This document shows positions 16,157 through 25,830 of a stretch of 64,000 nt of DNA, one piece after another. Each line of letters opens with the position of its first letter. The stretch's first letter is position 1. The notes beneath the pieces are model-generated. The model worked only from the letters and a program-made list of their open reading frames with translations, was not told the origin of the DNA and made no database searches. This DNA comes from Lysinibacillus_B sp031181585 (GTDB taxonomy: Bacteria; Bacillota; Bacilli; Bacillales_A; Planococcaceae): NCBI RefSeq assembly GCF_047301505.1, contig NZ_CP154840.1, positions 1,550,001 to 1,614,000 on the forward strand. Reading direction: 5' to 3'. A program made the translations under genes and the position numbers.

Positions 16157-17506
16157 TTATGGAGTTGCCTGAAAGAACACAGTGACTGTCGTACCCATAT
16201 TCACCTCACTATCAATCGTTATCGAGCCGCCGCTCTGCTCAATAAGCGATTTTGCAATGGTCAGACCAAGGCCGCTTCCACCGGTTGCTCTAGTTCTGGA
16301 TTTATCTACCCGGTAAAATCGTTCAAACAACCGACCTATCTCTTCTTTGGGAATTCCGATTCCATGGTCGATTATTTGGAGAGCAGGTCCTTGATCCGAT
16401 TGATATACACGTAATTGTATCTCTTCCTCGCTATATTTAATGGCATTATCTAGAAGAATGATCATTACTTGAATCAGTTTCTCTTTATTAAAAAGTACAA
16501 ATACAGGCTCAGCGTCAGGTTCGTATTGAATAGCCCTGTTTGTTGCTATATGGAGGCGCTTGGCGGTATTATGATATATTTCGGTTAGATTAACGGTTTC
16601 AAGTTCGAAAGGCTTCTGATTCATTGTCGCCAAATCGAGGAACTGTTCAATCATATGCTGGAGTCGTTTTGATTCATCTTGAATGACATCAATTCCTTCT
16701 TCTAAAAGCTCAGGGTCATCTTTTCCCCAACGATCTAATATAGAAGCATAGCTTTCTATTACGGTTAAAGGGGTTTTTAGCTCATGAGAAGCATTCGAAA
16801 TAAATTGCTCTTGTTTTTGAAACATGATCTCCAACGTGTCAATCATCTGATTAAAATTTTCGGCAAGCTGGTATAATTCATCCCGCTTTCTTTTCGGAAG
16901 CTGGATTTTCTCAAGTCGGCCATCCTTCTGGATATTATTCATAGTGGTCCCGATGGCTGAAATTGGACGCAGAAAAACCTTTGAGGTCCATATTCCGAAA
17001 AATACGGCCAGTATAATTAAGAAAATTGATACCCCGATTAGAATGGTTAACAATGTTTCAATATCTTCAATCTGATCATCCATGTTCCGTGAAAGCTCAA
17101 GAGTGCCCAGGAATTGATCATCTTGAAAAATAGGGGAAGAGAATGTGGCAACCATGTCACCATCCAATTTTACAATATCAGTTGTGCTTTCCTCTGTAAG
17201 CTGGGAAGGGAGATCAAATAATCCATCTTCATCAGCGGCCCGAAAAACAATCGTTCCTTCTTTATCCAAAATACGAATCATGCCGTCATCAGGGATAAAG
17301 GATTGATAAAATGGCTGCATTTCTGACGAAAATAAATCCGTTATATCTGTCGTTTCAAGCAGCCTTTCTCCCATATCAGCAAGATTATCCATTTCGCGGT
17401 TTTCTGTTACCTTCCCATAGGAAAAATAAATGATGATACTGGCAATCAGCAAAATAAGAAGGGACCATCCAACCAAGAGCAAAGCCAGCCGTCCTTTAAT
17501 GCTCAT
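16157..17506 (-). CDS. Sensor histidine kinase
   Basis: The 449-residue kinase has two membrane segments (residues 8-29 and about 152-173) enclosing a 120-residue extracellular sensor region, a HAMP linker, and the HisKA dimer helix with phosphorylated His241 ('SNASHELKTPLTV'). The ATP domain shows 'DNAIKYS', 'DHGIGIP' and 'GGSGLGLTI'. It resembles ArlS/YkoH-type kinases. It overlaps the upstream response regulator gene by 11 bases, so the two are co-expressed. The input signal is unknown; the downstream secreted protein may be connected to it. Confidence 0.9.
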   Translation of the reverse strand: MSIKGRLALLLVGWSLLILLIASIIIYFSYGKVTENREMDNLADMGERLLETTDITDLFSSEMQPFYQSFIPDDGMIRILDKEGTIVFRAADEDGLFDLPSQLTEESTTDIVKLDGDMVATFSSPIFQDDQFLGTLELSRNMDDQIEDIETLLTILIGVSIFLIILAVFFGIWTSKVFLRPISAIGTTMNNIQKDGRLEKIQLPKRKRDELYQLAENFNQMIDTLEIMFQKQEQFISNASHELKTPLTVIESYASILDRWGKDDPELLEEGIDVIQDESKRLQHMIEQFLDLATMNQKPFELETVNLTEIYHNTAKRLHIATNRAIQYEPDAEPVFVLFNKEKLIQVMIILLDNAIKYSEEEIQLRVYQSDQGPALQIIDHGIGIPKEEIGRLFERFYRVDKSRTRATGGSGLGLTIAKSLIEQSGGSITIDSEVNMGTTVTVFFQATP

Positions 17507-18200
17507 GTTTTTGCCCCTTGATCATGAATCCTACTCCGCGCACAGTATGAATGAGAGGGTGAGAAAAGCCATGGTCGATTTTTTTACGGAGATAGCCGAT
17601 ATATACATCCACCACGTTTGTTTCCCCAATATAGTCAAACCCCCATACCTCATTAAGCAGCTGGTCTCTCGATAAAACTTGATTGCACTGATCTAGTAAA
17701 AATACAAGCAGGTCAAATTCACGTCGGGTTAATTCAATCGCGATGCCTGCACGTTTAACAACCCGTGCTCCCTCGTCCACCTCAAGATCTTCTAATGTTT
17801 TTACTGTATTGGCATTTTTCTTCTCCTGAGCTGCTCCTGCTACTCGGATGGCTGAACGTATTCTTGCCAAGAGCTCCTCCATTTCAAAAGGTTTCGTAAT
17901 ATAATCATTTGCACCATGATCAAGTCCGTTCACCTTATCGAAAACGGAATTCCTGGCGGTTAACAGAATAACAGGCGTCTGTTCATCCTCCATCCGCAGT
18001 CTTCTGAGTACTTCAAACCCGCTCATTTCAGGCAGCATGACATCAAGCAAGATCAAGTCCCACTTTTCTTCTTTCGCCCGGTTTACAGCATCCTTCCCAT
18101 TATCAACGATCTCCACTGTATATCCTTCGTGCTTCAATTCAAGAGAAATCACCCGTGCTATGCGAGCCTCATCTTCAACAACTAGTATCCTTTTTACCAT
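17496..18200 (-). CDS. OmpR/PhoB-family response regulator
   Basis: The 234-residue regulator has a receiver domain with the acidic pocket Asp10-Glu11, phospho-acceptor Asp53 ('LLDVMLPEM'), the switch Thr in 'ILLTARNS' and Lys in 'DYITKPFEM'. A C-terminal winged helix follows ('ELTRREFDLLVFLL', 'VWGFDYIGETNVVDVYIGYL', 'IHTVRGVGFM'). It is the cognate partner of the histidine kinase whose gene it overlaps. The leader upstream (18201-18240) is short and AT-rich; no clear box is assigned. Confidence 0.92.
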   Translation of the reverse strand: MVKRILVVEDEARIARVISLELKHEGYTVEIVDNGKDAVNRAKEEKWDLILLDVMLPEMSGFEVLRRLRMEDEQTPVILLTARNSVFDKVNGLDHGANDYITKPFEMEELLARIRSAIRVAGAAQEKKNANTVKTLEDLEVDEGARVVKRAGIAIELTRREFDLLVFLLDQCNQVLSRDQLLNEVWGFDYIGETNVVDVYIGYLRKKIDHGFSHPLIHTVRGVGFMIKGQKHEH

Positions 18201-18344
18201 AAGCTCTAGCTCCCATCTCGTTTTCTTTACTTTAACTATACTGCTTTTTCATGATACATGAATAAGAAAACCTTAAGAAAAGAGTAAGAGTGCCCGAAAC
18301 GCAGGCCATTTATCCAGCAGCTTTTCTATGGAATAATGTAAAAA

Positions 18345-18373
18345 GGAAGCCCTAAAAAGTTTTTAGGCTTCCC
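18345..18373 (-). terminator. Terminator of the TspO-like gene
   Basis: On the minus strand GGAAGCCTAAAAA pairs with TTTTTAGGGCTTCC with one bulged base, followed by TTTTACATT. It lies 55 bases after the TspO-like gene, ahead of the two-component operon. Confidence 0.65.
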
Positions 18374-18427
18374 TTCAATGTTGGCTAGTTAATTTCCGAC
18401 ATCGACCCTCAGCAGGTGAACGACGTA

Positions 18428-19159
18428 TTAAGCATATGAAGTTTTTTTATTACGCAGGAATGAAATAGCGATGATTGCAATGAAAATAGCAATCGCGATA
18501 ATATAAGAGGCTGTTGCAAGCCCTGTTTCGTTGTTTGCCACACCGATGCCGATAATTGCCCAGACGAATACGAGCGCATAAAACGGATCATCGGAAAGGT
18601 AGCGGCCGGCAATGCCCAATATGCCTGCAATGACAACAAGCCCGATTGTGCCTTCCATTTCTCCTATACCAAGTGATACATCATGGAATTTTAATGTGTA
18701 GTTGATATTAGCGATCGTAGCAACTGAAATCCAGCCTAGATAGAGCGAGAAAGGAAGCCGGCCGCCGAAGCGGTTTTCGCTTTTCGGATAGGACTGATGA
18801 ATAGCAATCAATGTAATAAGCAGGGCGATAATAACGATTGTTGACAAAATAAATTGCTCGTAGTGGAAAGCAAATAGCCATGCAGCGTTTAGTAAACAGC
18901 TCAAGATAAATAAAGCGCCTATTTTTCTAAGAACAGCTTTATCTGTATTGCGATTTTTGAAAGCTATCACCAGCCAGATAGCCAGCAGGATATAAATAAG
19001 ACTCCAAATCGAAAATACATAGCCTGCCGGTGTGAACGGGACATCCAGACGGTTGGAAATTTCTGAAGTAGTCTGGCCATTAATCGGCAAAATGTTAGCC
19101 AGTGCATTGGTTGTAACCATAAAGACATAAGCGATAAGCATGAAAAGCCAGTGTTTCAT
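18428..19159 (-). CDS. TspO/MBR-related tryptophan-rich sensory protein
   Basis: The 243-residue membrane protein has about seven hydrophobic helices. The segment 'FTPAGYVFSIWSLIYILLAI' is the TspO/peripheral benzodiazepine receptor signature (proline, aromatic and tryptophan pattern). TspO proteins bind tetrapyrroles and cholesterol-like ligands and influence stress responses; this longer version belongs to the related group common in bacilli. The ATG at 19159 has AAGGAG nine bases upstream, so the longer in-frame extension to 19399 is not used. It is divergent from an ECF sigma factor gene. Confidence 0.65.
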   Translation of the reverse strand: MKHWLFMLIAYVFMVTTNALANILPINGQTTSEISNRLDVPFTPAGYVFSIWSLIYILLAIWLVIAFKNRNTDKAVLRKIGALFILSCLLNAAWLFAFHYEQFILSTIVIIALLITLIAIHQSYPKSENRFGGRLPFSLYLGWISVATIANINYTLKFHDVSLGIGEMEGTIGLVVIAGILGIAGRYLSDDPFYALVFVWAIIGIGVANNETGLATASYIIAIAIFIAIIAISFLRNKKTSYA

Positions 19160-19354
19160 TTCAAGCAACTCCTTTGTTGTAGTAGTTGACTTTACCCAGT
19201 TCACTATACGTTTATTCGACAGGCAGAAATTCGTTAGAAATAAGGACAAGCTCATGAGGGAGTGGTGGTACGATGGAGGGTAAGTAAAAATTCTTTTAGA
19301 AAAACCGTCCATTTCATATGCAGCTTCGTTATAGGAATAGAAGGAGGGGGTTAC

Positions 19355-19864
19355 TTGGATGAGCAGCAGCTGGAACACATAATGGATGAGTATACACAAT
19401 ACTTGATTCGGATCGGTTATTACTATACGAAAGATATCGATTGTTCGAAAGATTTAGTGCAAGATGTATTTATTAAATTGTATTATTCCGATTATAGAGA
19501 GCAAGGGAATCTAAAAGCTTATTTATCAAAATTGATGAAGAACCGTTGTATGGACTATTTACGGAGCTGGAATTACCGGAAACTAGTAATGCAACGACCT
19601 TTTACTCAAGAACCGATGATTCAACTTAAAGATGAACTGATTGAACAAGAGGAAAAAGAAGTATTAGATGAATCGATACTTAATTTGAAAATTAAATTAC
19701 GGGAAGTCGTTGTTTATTATTATTTAGAGGAGTTAACGACTAGAGAAATTGCGACTATTCTACATATTCCTGAAAGCACGGTCAAAACTCGATTACAAGT
19801 TGCAAGAAAAAGGTTGAAGGAACAGCTTCATCAGCATGTATGGGAGGTGCTTATGCATGAATAA
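19355..19864 (+). CDS. ECF-type RNA polymerase sigma factor
   Basis: The 169-residue protein has sigma region 2 ('YYYTKDIDCSKDLVQDVFIK', 'MDYLRSWNYRK') and region 4 with helix-turn-helix ('LTTREIATILHIPESTVKTR'). It lacks regions 1 and 3, as in ECF sigma factors. The TTG at 19355 follows AAGGAGGGGG and gives 'MDEQQLEH'; longer frames have no ribosome site. Its last eight bases overlap the start of a membrane protein gene that is probably its anti-sigma factor. The regulon and inducing signal are unknown. Confidence 0.85.
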   Translation: MDEQQLEHIMDEYTQYLIRIGYYYTKDIDCSKDLVQDVFIKLYYSDYREQGNLKAYLSKLMKNRCMDYLRSWNYRKLVMQRPFTQEPMIQLKDELIEQEEKEVLDESILNLKIKLREVVVYYYLEELTTREIATILHIPESTVKTRLQVARKRLKEQLHQHVWEVLMHE

Positions 19865-20915
19865 CTATCGCATGAAGAAGCTGCAAAACTTAGAAGAAGC
19901 AGAGCAACAAGTAAAAAATGGTGTGCGGCAACAGCTAAGAAAGCCTGCAAATACGAAAAAAACTAGATTTCTTTCTTATATTGCTGCTGCTGGTGTATCA
20001 ATAATAGCTGTATTGCTACTATTTCTTTTTATCCATCCATTTGAAAATGAACGGTCATCCACAGGGGAAGAAGACTTTTCTTTAAATGAATTTGGATTTA
20101 ATCCATTTGAAAGCCGAAAGGCGCATTTCATTGTCGCAAAGCTCTTCTGGAACGGTGAAGAAGAAGCAATTATTCACTCGGTAGAACTTGTAGATGGAGC
20201 GCGAAATCCTGTACAGTATGAAAAAGACCACATTGCCCTGCAAGTGTACGGGGCGGATTCTTCAAAGAAAACTGGGCTTTATACGGGTAAGGACATTGGC
20301 GAATACCGGGAGCTATCCGAAATGAATATCCAACCAAACGTAGATAACCGCATTATTTTTGAATTTGTATTAGGCGATGATTTTGAGCCAATCAAAAACA
20401 TGGGCCTGAAGATTACGTATGAAACGGCAGGAGAAATGGATGTCCAATATTACAGCTGGTATACATTGAATCACTTGGAGATAGAAGCGGTCGATTTTGA
20501 TCAGCTTATAAAGGATTTGAATTTATCATCTGAAGAATTGGCTGCCTATTCGGCATTTAGGCAATCGAAAAATAGTAGTGAATTGGCTTCATTAAATCCA
20601 ATGAATATTGCCCGTCTCTATTTGCTTGCGTGGATGGAGGGTGACAAGGAACTACAATACGACTTTTATACAGATCAGGAGGGATATGTTGCCTGGAGTC
20701 TGGAGGAACATCTCGCCTTCTCACCTTTTGGTCAGGCATCTATAGCAGAAGTACAAAAGCTTTTTTATGAATTATCCCAAGGGGAATTTATTCAGACATC
20801 AGAAACTGAAGGATATATTTCCTTTACTCAGGAGAGTTCAGAAGTACCTGCGGGGTTCCAATTGAAACAAAATGATGATGGCATTTGGCAGGTTTCGTTT
20901 ATGCCGATGCAATAA
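19857..20915 (+). CDS. Membrane protein, probable anti-sigma factor of the upstream ECF sigma
   Basis: The 352-residue protein has a short basic cytoplasmic N-terminus (about 40 residues), one membrane helix ('FLSYIAAAGVSIIAVLLLFLF') and a large extracellular domain. This single-pass layout and the 8-base overlap with the ECF sigma gene fit a regulatory partner that would hold the sigma factor until a signal is sensed outside. No classical zinc anti-sigma motif (His-x3-Cys-x2-Cys) is visible, so the mechanism is not the RsiW type. The extracellular part is not recognised. GGGAGG precedes the ATG. Confidence 0.6.
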   Translation: MNNYRMKKLQNLEEAEQQVKNGVRQQLRKPANTKKTRFLSYIAAAGVSIIAVLLLFLFIHPFENERSSTGEEDFSLNEFGFNPFESRKAHFIVAKLFWNGEEEAIIHSVELVDGARNPVQYEKDHIALQVYGADSSKKTGLYTGKDIGEYRELSEMNIQPNVDNRIIFEFVLGDDFEPIKNMGLKITYETAGEMDVQYYSWYTLNHLEIEAVDFDQLIKDLNLSSEELAAYSAFRQSKNSSELASLNPMNIARLYLLAWMEGDKELQYDFYTDQEGYVAWSLEEHLAFSPFGQASIAEVQKLFYELSQGEFIQTSETEGYISFTQESSEVPAGFQLKQNDDGIWQVSFMPMQ

Positions 20916-20967
20916 AGCAACCGGCTTTAAGTTTGTCTATGTTATTAAATAAACAATATAGTAATCA

Positions 20968-21002
20968 AGCGGCATCTTCTTGTCTAGTAAGAAGATGCCG
21001 CT
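20968..21002 (+). terminator. Terminator of the first ECF operon
   Basis: AGCGGCATCTTCTT and AAGAAGATGCCGCT form a 14-bp perfect stem with a 7-base loop, followed by TTACGTTTTTT. Confidence 0.8.
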
Positions 21003-21120
21003 TTACGTTTTTTAGCAGGGGAAAACCGGATAGACACTGTGAGAATGATAAGCCGTTTCTTTCGTAACAGCAAGTTCACATAAAAAGCACATTAGAAAAT
21101 GCTAATGTACCCTATAACCG

Positions 21121-22584
21121 TTAATTTATTTCCGTTGCATACGCGCTGTCCCAGAACTGGATAACCCCGTATCCAGGTGCGATATAGTAGCCCATATCTG
21201 TTAAAAATACATTTTTGAATGTCCCGGCCGGTGTTGTGTACGTATCAAAAATCGTCAGCACCTTACCGTGGGACTCAATTTTAGCGCCTTCCTGGATTGG
21301 CTTTTGAATCGTGTACCAGCCATAGCCAGGGTAGGAAGTTGAACCATGCTGGTGTTTAAAGCGGAAATAGCTGTCTGTTTCTTCATATACAAATCCGTTG
21401 CCATCATCCAATATCCAGGACTTTCCATCGTTGCTTGTTAAGACGGTTGGCTTGTCCATAGATGACGTGAAATGCAGGTTATGATAGGTGATGGTTAAAT
21501 CACTTTTCGGTGCAATTACGCCCGTAATGGACGGTACGTTTGCTTTTTTACTGGAAAGTGCTTTTGAAGGAACAAATCCATATTTGCCCTTGTATGATAC
21601 GAACGACTTGATGCCGTTAGTAGCATATACTTGTACAGCTTCATTTCGCGGGACATATGAAGTGCCTAACCCAGCAATCGAGACATAACCCCATCCAGTA
21701 TTTGCATCAGAAAGGTCTTGACCATACTGCAAATATTGCGTTGTCGGCTTTGGCAACGGAGCGACATTCTTTAAATCGATATAGGCAGATTGATAATAAT
21801 AGGGGGAGTCTCCTACTTGCAGCAATCCTCCAACCAATTTACCGCTCGTTTGGACGACTGTTCCCTTCGGTAATATACTTACTGTTTGTTTATCAAAGTA
21901 AGTAGAGCTGAATGAATAATCCTTTTGGTATTGTTTTGTGATTGGGTTGGCATACAGACGCGCATCCGATGTCAGCATTAAATAGGAACCGGTTTTATAA
22001 GGAGCAGCGGTTTTTTCTGCCTGTTTAACATTTTTGGCATTGATAAAGCCATTTGTTGTCTTTTGCTGAGGCTGGCATTCTTCCTCGTAACAATCGATTA
22101 TTTCCGAGAACGATTGTGTAATATAGCCGTTATTCACAGCAGGACCGAAGAAAGAATAGCCAGTGTCTACTTTTTTGACAACCGTACCTAATGTGTCAGA
22201 ACGTCTTGTACGGAATTCAGCCCCGTTTGGATTCGAGACATAATAATAGTAATCCGTCATTACTTGTTCCTTTACCTCATAAGGAACTTCTTTAAAGATC
22301 ACTAAATCCGTTGCCTGCACGCGGTAGCCGGAGCTCATCCAATAATATGTTTTATTGTAAGAGTATTCGATTTTATACACGCGGAAATAGGTATTGCGCT
22401 TTACGACTAGTGATTCATACTGTCCGTTCGGCAGCTGTTTATATACTTTAACATCCTTTTTGAACGTCATTTTCCCATTTTGGCCTTCCACTATTTCTCC
22501 GCCGTCCCAGATTACCTTTGCTTCAGCATCCTCTTGGACTGAAAAAATGAAAATAGCGATCAATGCCAGTAAGACTCTTTTCAT
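21121..22584 (-). CDS. Secreted protein with SH3-like repeats, paralogue of the protein at 28335
   Basis: The 487-residue protein begins with a signal peptide ('VLLALIAIFIFSVQEDAEAK'), so it is exported. The first 90 mature residues ('IWDGGEIVEGQNGK', 'TYYWMSSGYRVQATDL') are closely related to those of the protein encoded at 28335-29321. The rest holds several beta-rich units with Tyr/Gly-rich turns resembling bacterial SH3-like cell-wall domains. No catalytic motif is visible. AGGAGG precedes the ATG. A cell-surface or wall-binding role is inferred. It stands alone. Confidence 0.6.
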   Translation of the reverse strand: MKRVLLALIAIFIFSVQEDAEAKVIWDGGEIVEGQNGKMTFKKDVKVYKQLPNGQYESLVVKRNTYFRVYKIEYSYNKTYYWMSSGYRVQATDLVIFKEVPYEVKEQVMTDYYYYVSNPNGAEFRTRRSDTLGTVVKKVDTGYSFFGPAVNNGYITQSFSEIIDCYEEECQPQQKTTNGFINAKNVKQAEKTAAPYKTGSYLMLTSDARLYANPITKQYQKDYSFSSTYFDKQTVSILPKGTVVQTSGKLVGGLLQVGDSPYYYQSAYIDLKNVAPLPKPTTQYLQYGQDLSDANTGWGYVSIAGLGTSYVPRNEAVQVYATNGIKSFVSYKGKYGFVPSKALSSKKANVPSITGVIAPKSDLTITYHNLHFTSSMDKPTVLTSNDGKSWILDDGNGFVYEETDSYFRFKHQHGSTSYPGYGWYTIQKPIQEGAKIESHGKVLTIFDTYTTPAGTFKNVFLTDMGYYIAPGYGVIQFWDSAYATEIN

Positions 22585-23262
22585 ATAAAAAATTCCTCCT
22601 ATTATATTTTATGAAAAATCTAATATAAGTTTACTGAAATTCTAGTGAAATACAAAATAATAATTATTAATAATATATGTTTTTCACTAATACATAGAGT
22701 TGGTTATATAATTTGATCACTTAAAAGTAGATTTCGAGGGACTTCCTTCTACTTGATTTCACTATTATGGAGTACTCAATTCAAAGTAAATATCTAAAAA
22801 TGTAAATATTATGAACATCTAATTATAGATAAATCCTTAAGTGATATAACCTGCGTATCTTTCTGCATTTTCCTTATCCAACGAACACCTCCTGCCATAA
22901 ACCAATCTGCTTTTACGTTTCTTCATTACGCTATTTAAAATTGTTAAAAATAAATTATTGGGAGCGCTGCCTGCTAATTTACTTGCAGGAGGGTATAGGG
23001 TGGGTGAGCAAATGAATGCAGGAGGTGATCATCAATGTATTTTAGCAGTATTTAAAGAGGAAGAGTGTGGATACTGAGGTATGAACTGCCCCTTTTAGCT
23101 CCACAATTCGTATTGTAAACAATCATGCAAGTAGTGGGCCAAAAGAAATTGTATGAGTCTATCTGAACCTGATTCGCTGAAAGAGCTATCGATCTACAGC
23201 GGTGCAGCTGCTAGCTAAGAGTGTATTTTTACGAATGAATGATGTGAAAAGGAGGAAGGTTT
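22585..23262. other. 678-base intergenic region with a small ORF of unknown status
   Basis: The left part is very AT-rich promoter DNA for the divergent secreted-protein gene. At 22987 an AGGAGGG precedes a GTG at 23000 that opens 25 codons (stop 23075-23077), ending 'AVFKEEECGY'; a second perfect AGGAGGTGAT lies at 23020-23029 before a six-codon ORF. These could be a short peptide, a leader, or the relic of a decayed gene. No T-box or riboswitch core could be recognised. Confidence 0.3.
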
Positions 23263-23454
23263 ATGTTCGAGCCCAAAAATATAAAAAAAGAATTAGAGTT
23301 ACAGGGGTTTCCTGTTACGGAAACAGATGTCCTCTATACGCAAGGCATTGTCGCAATGGTGAACAAGGCACAAGCCCCTTTGAGTAATTTTCGGGACCTA
23401 TGTAAAGAAAAGCCGCTTACAGTGGTGGATAAGGAGGTACTAACGAATGACTAA
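23263..23454 (+). CDS. Small partner protein encoded upstream of the amidase
   Basis: The 63-residue protein starts behind AAAGGAGG and overlaps the amidase gene by eight bases, so the two are almost certainly co-translated. It is helical and polar ('NIKKELELQGFPVTETDVLY') with no signal peptide. The arrangement recalls small GatC- or AtzG-like subunits encoded with amidase-signature enzymes, but sequence alone does not establish homology. It may stabilise or tune the amidase. Confidence 0.5.
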   Translation: MFEPKNIKKELELQGFPVTETDVLYTQGIVAMVNKAQAPLSNFRDLCKEKPLTVVDKEVLTND

Positions 23455-24844
23455 TCTCTCCTTTCTAACTGCTACTGAACTATCAACGTTATTACAGACA
23501 AAGCAGCTATCACCTGTAGAATTGATAAAGCAGGTACTCGATCGCATAGATCAAATGGATTCAACAATCAATGCGTATATTACAACGCTGAATGAATCGG
23601 CCCTCAAACAGGCAAAGGAAGCTGAAGCTGCCATTATGCAAGGCCAATATAAAGGACCGCTGCATGGTATTCCAATGGGTATCAAGGACAACTACCAAAC
23701 AAAGGATATACGAACGACAGGCGGCTCGAAGCTATTTAGAGATAGCATACCTGAGCAAACGGCTACATCCGTTGAAAAATTGCTGGCTGCAGGCGGTATT
23801 ATGGTAGGAAAACTGAATATGAATGAGCTTGGTGCCGGGTCAACCGGTACAAACCAGCTTTTCGGTACAACCAAAAATCCTTGGAATACTGACCATATGC
23901 CTGGCGGGTCAAGCGGGGGGAGTGCGGCTGCATTAGCTGCAGGGATGGGTGCGCTTACTACCGGGACAGATACTTGGGGTTCCAATCGCATACCGGCTGC
24001 AATGTCTGGGGTCTATGGATTGAAGCCTACCTACGGACTCATTAGTACGTATGGCATTCTCCCAACAGCATCGTCGCTGGATCACGCAGGTCCTCTTGCA
24101 CGTTCAGCTGCTGATCTGGCTTTAATGCTCAACTTCATGGCAGGTTTCGATCCGAAAGATCCTGCCAGCTTAAATACGGCGATTCCTGATTACACGGCTG
24201 ATTTAAATAAAGGAATCAAAGGGATTAAAATCGGTATTCCAACGTACTATCTTGAGGGATTAGAGCCAGAGGTAGAAAAGCTCTTTCACAGTGCGGTCGC
24301 CACGCTTCGAAATTTAGGAGCAGAAATTAAGGAGCTGGAAATCCCGGAATTATCGATGTCGACCTTTGCTGGTTTTGCAATTTCATCATCAGAAGCCGCC
24401 GCTTTTAATTATGAGACATTGCAGATGCAATCGGCTGCTTATGCACAAGATACGCGCGCCCTTCTGTTAGCCGGTACATTGACAAGTGCTACTCAATACT
24501 TAAAAGCTCAGCAAGTCCGCAGGAAATTGGTAAAAGCAATCCAAAAAGCCTTTGAAGAGGTTGATGTTATCCTAGGACCAACAATCCCGATCACAGCTCC
24601 GGCACTCGGTGAAAACTGGGCAGAACAAAACTTAGCGGTTACAGCGCGGTGTCTGCCATTTACTGTGCCAGCCAACTTAACAGGTATCCCAAGCCTTTCG
24701 GTACCGATGGGTTTATGTTCAAAAGGACTGCCAGCGGGTATGCAGTTTATGGGCAAGCACCTTTCCGAAAAGCAATTATTCCAAGTAGGAGCTGCCTGGG
24801 AAAGCACAAAACCGTTGAGCTATGGGACGGATGAAGCAGGTTAA
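23447..24844 (+). CDS. Amidase-signature family hydrolase (GatA-like)
   Basis: The 465-residue enzyme has the Ser-cis-Ser-Lys triad of amidases: Lys80 ('GIPMGIKDN'), cis-Ser155 in 'PGGSSGGSAAA', and nucleophile Ser179 in 'TGTDTWGSNRIPAA'. In GatA and most relatives the last motif reads Asp-Thr-Gly-Gly-Ser; here Trp replaces the first Gly and Asn follows the Ser, suggesting an altered substrate pocket. It hydrolyses amide bonds in the cytoplasm; the substrate is unknown. Since no GatB is nearby, a role in tRNA amidation is unlikely. It is translationally coupled to the small upstream protein. Confidence 0.85.
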   Translation: MTNLSFLTATELSTLLQTKQLSPVELIKQVLDRIDQMDSTINAYITTLNESALKQAKEAEAAIMQGQYKGPLHGIPMGIKDNYQTKDIRTTGGSKLFRDSIPEQTATSVEKLLAAGGIMVGKLNMNELGAGSTGTNQLFGTTKNPWNTDHMPGGSSGGSAAALAAGMGALTTGTDTWGSNRIPAAMSGVYGLKPTYGLISTYGILPTASSLDHAGPLARSAADLALMLNFMAGFDPKDPASLNTAIPDYTADLNKGIKGIKIGIPTYYLEGLEPEVEKLFHSAVATLRNLGAEIKELEIPELSMSTFAGFAISSSEAAAFNYETLQMQSAAYAQDTRALLLAGTLTSATQYLKAQQVRRKLVKAIQKAFEEVDVILGPTIPITAPALGENWAEQNLAVTARCLPFTVPANLTGIPSLSVPMGLCSKGLPAGMQFMGKHLSEKQLFQVGAAWESTKPLSYGTDEAG

Positions 24845-24864
24845 ATTGATAAATGCATAGTGTT

Positions 24865-24903
24865 AAAAGCAAGAAGCCTTCGGATAAAAGGCTTCTTGCT
24901 TTT
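24865..24903 (+). terminator. Terminator of the amidase operon
   Basis: AAAAGCAAGAAGCCTT and AAGGCTTCTTGCTTTT form a 16-bp perfect stem with a short loop and T-tract. The bases after it to 25065 show no supported gene. Confidence 0.9.
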
Positions 24904-25065
24904 TTGAAGACGCATGATAAAAATAATGAAGAGAAAACATTATTTTATCTTTCCAATGTTAAAGAAAAAAGGCTAGAGGGTGAATGTAGGCATTCTTACA
25001 AGCGAGAGAATAAACATAACAAGTCTTCCCGAGATAGAAGCAGAGATGGTTTTGAGTTTGGAGTA

Positions 25066-25431
25066 TTAACCATCAATAAAGACAGAGAAAAAACTATCTA
25101 ATGCTCCAATGAATTCGATATCTATAATATGCTCCATATCTAGTGTGTGCTGCGTATAAGTTAGCACTCCACCAGCTTCGTCAATGGAAATAATAGGGTT
25201 TCCTAGTTGTTCAATTATGGATTGGACTGTTTGGCCTGGGTAACATTTAGAAAAACCAGGATCTGCAAGGCAGAACGTTGCCAACTCATTTAATTTTTGT
25301 TCATATAATTGGGCGATGACCTCTGCTTGTTCGATAAATTGTGCGTTAAATAAATGTTTTCGTATACGGAACTGTATTGGTCCCTCGCTGACATAGGACT
25401 GGTATGTTTCAGAAAAAGTAAAATTCATCAA
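25066..25431 (-). CDS. Hypothetical cytoplasmic protein
   Basis: This 121-residue protein is not recognised. It has a helical middle ('FIEQAEVIAQLYEQKLNELA'), a Pro/Gly/Cys-containing 'DPGFSKCYPGQTVQSIIEQL' and a beta-type end. No signal peptide or membrane helix is present. GGAGGAAA precedes two adjacent ATG codons. It lies on the edge of a decayed region. The size and alpha/beta pattern would fit a small immunity- or SMI1-like fold, but that is only a guess. Confidence 0.45.
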   Translation of the reverse strand: MMNFTFSETYQSYVSEGPIQFRIRKHLFNAQFIEQAEVIAQLYEQKLNELATFCLADPGFSKCYPGQTVQSIIEQLGNPIISIDEAGGVLTYTQHTLDMEHIIDIEFIGALDSFFSVFIDG

Positions 25432-25830
25432 ATTTCCTCCGTTTGATCATCTTGCTTTGAGTGTCAATAAAATTCATGGAAAACAAGATATTTAGATGTA
25501 AGGTTATGAACGCAGCGGAAAACCTACTCTTTCTTATCTTGATACATATAGAATTAACGTCGCTTTCCAAAATTAGCTTTAAGTTCTAAGATGATGGTTT
25601 CTAAGCATTTTGGTGGTAGAAAGATATAGTGAAAAATCCCACTATAGCATTCAAATTGCAGGGACTTTTATTCTCAAAAGAGAGGTTATTTATGCTGTAT
25701 GTACAAGAAAATTCTACCATTGATTGTAACTCGCAATCAACTACCTGATCAGATAACAGAAAATGAGGAAGAACATCCTTAGTAAGAAAAGAATACAGCG
25801 GATAGGACTTATTAGGAGTTGTTAGAGATT

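Noticed and set aside
22585..23262. T-box or riboswitch leader before the amidase operon
   Set aside because: The hairpins are short, and no T-box consensus, specifier loop or known riboswitch core could be found; the region is reported only as a gap.
24853..25101. Open frame of 82 codons after the amidase
   Set aside because: It runs straight through the strong terminator at 24865-24903 and lacks a ribosome site.
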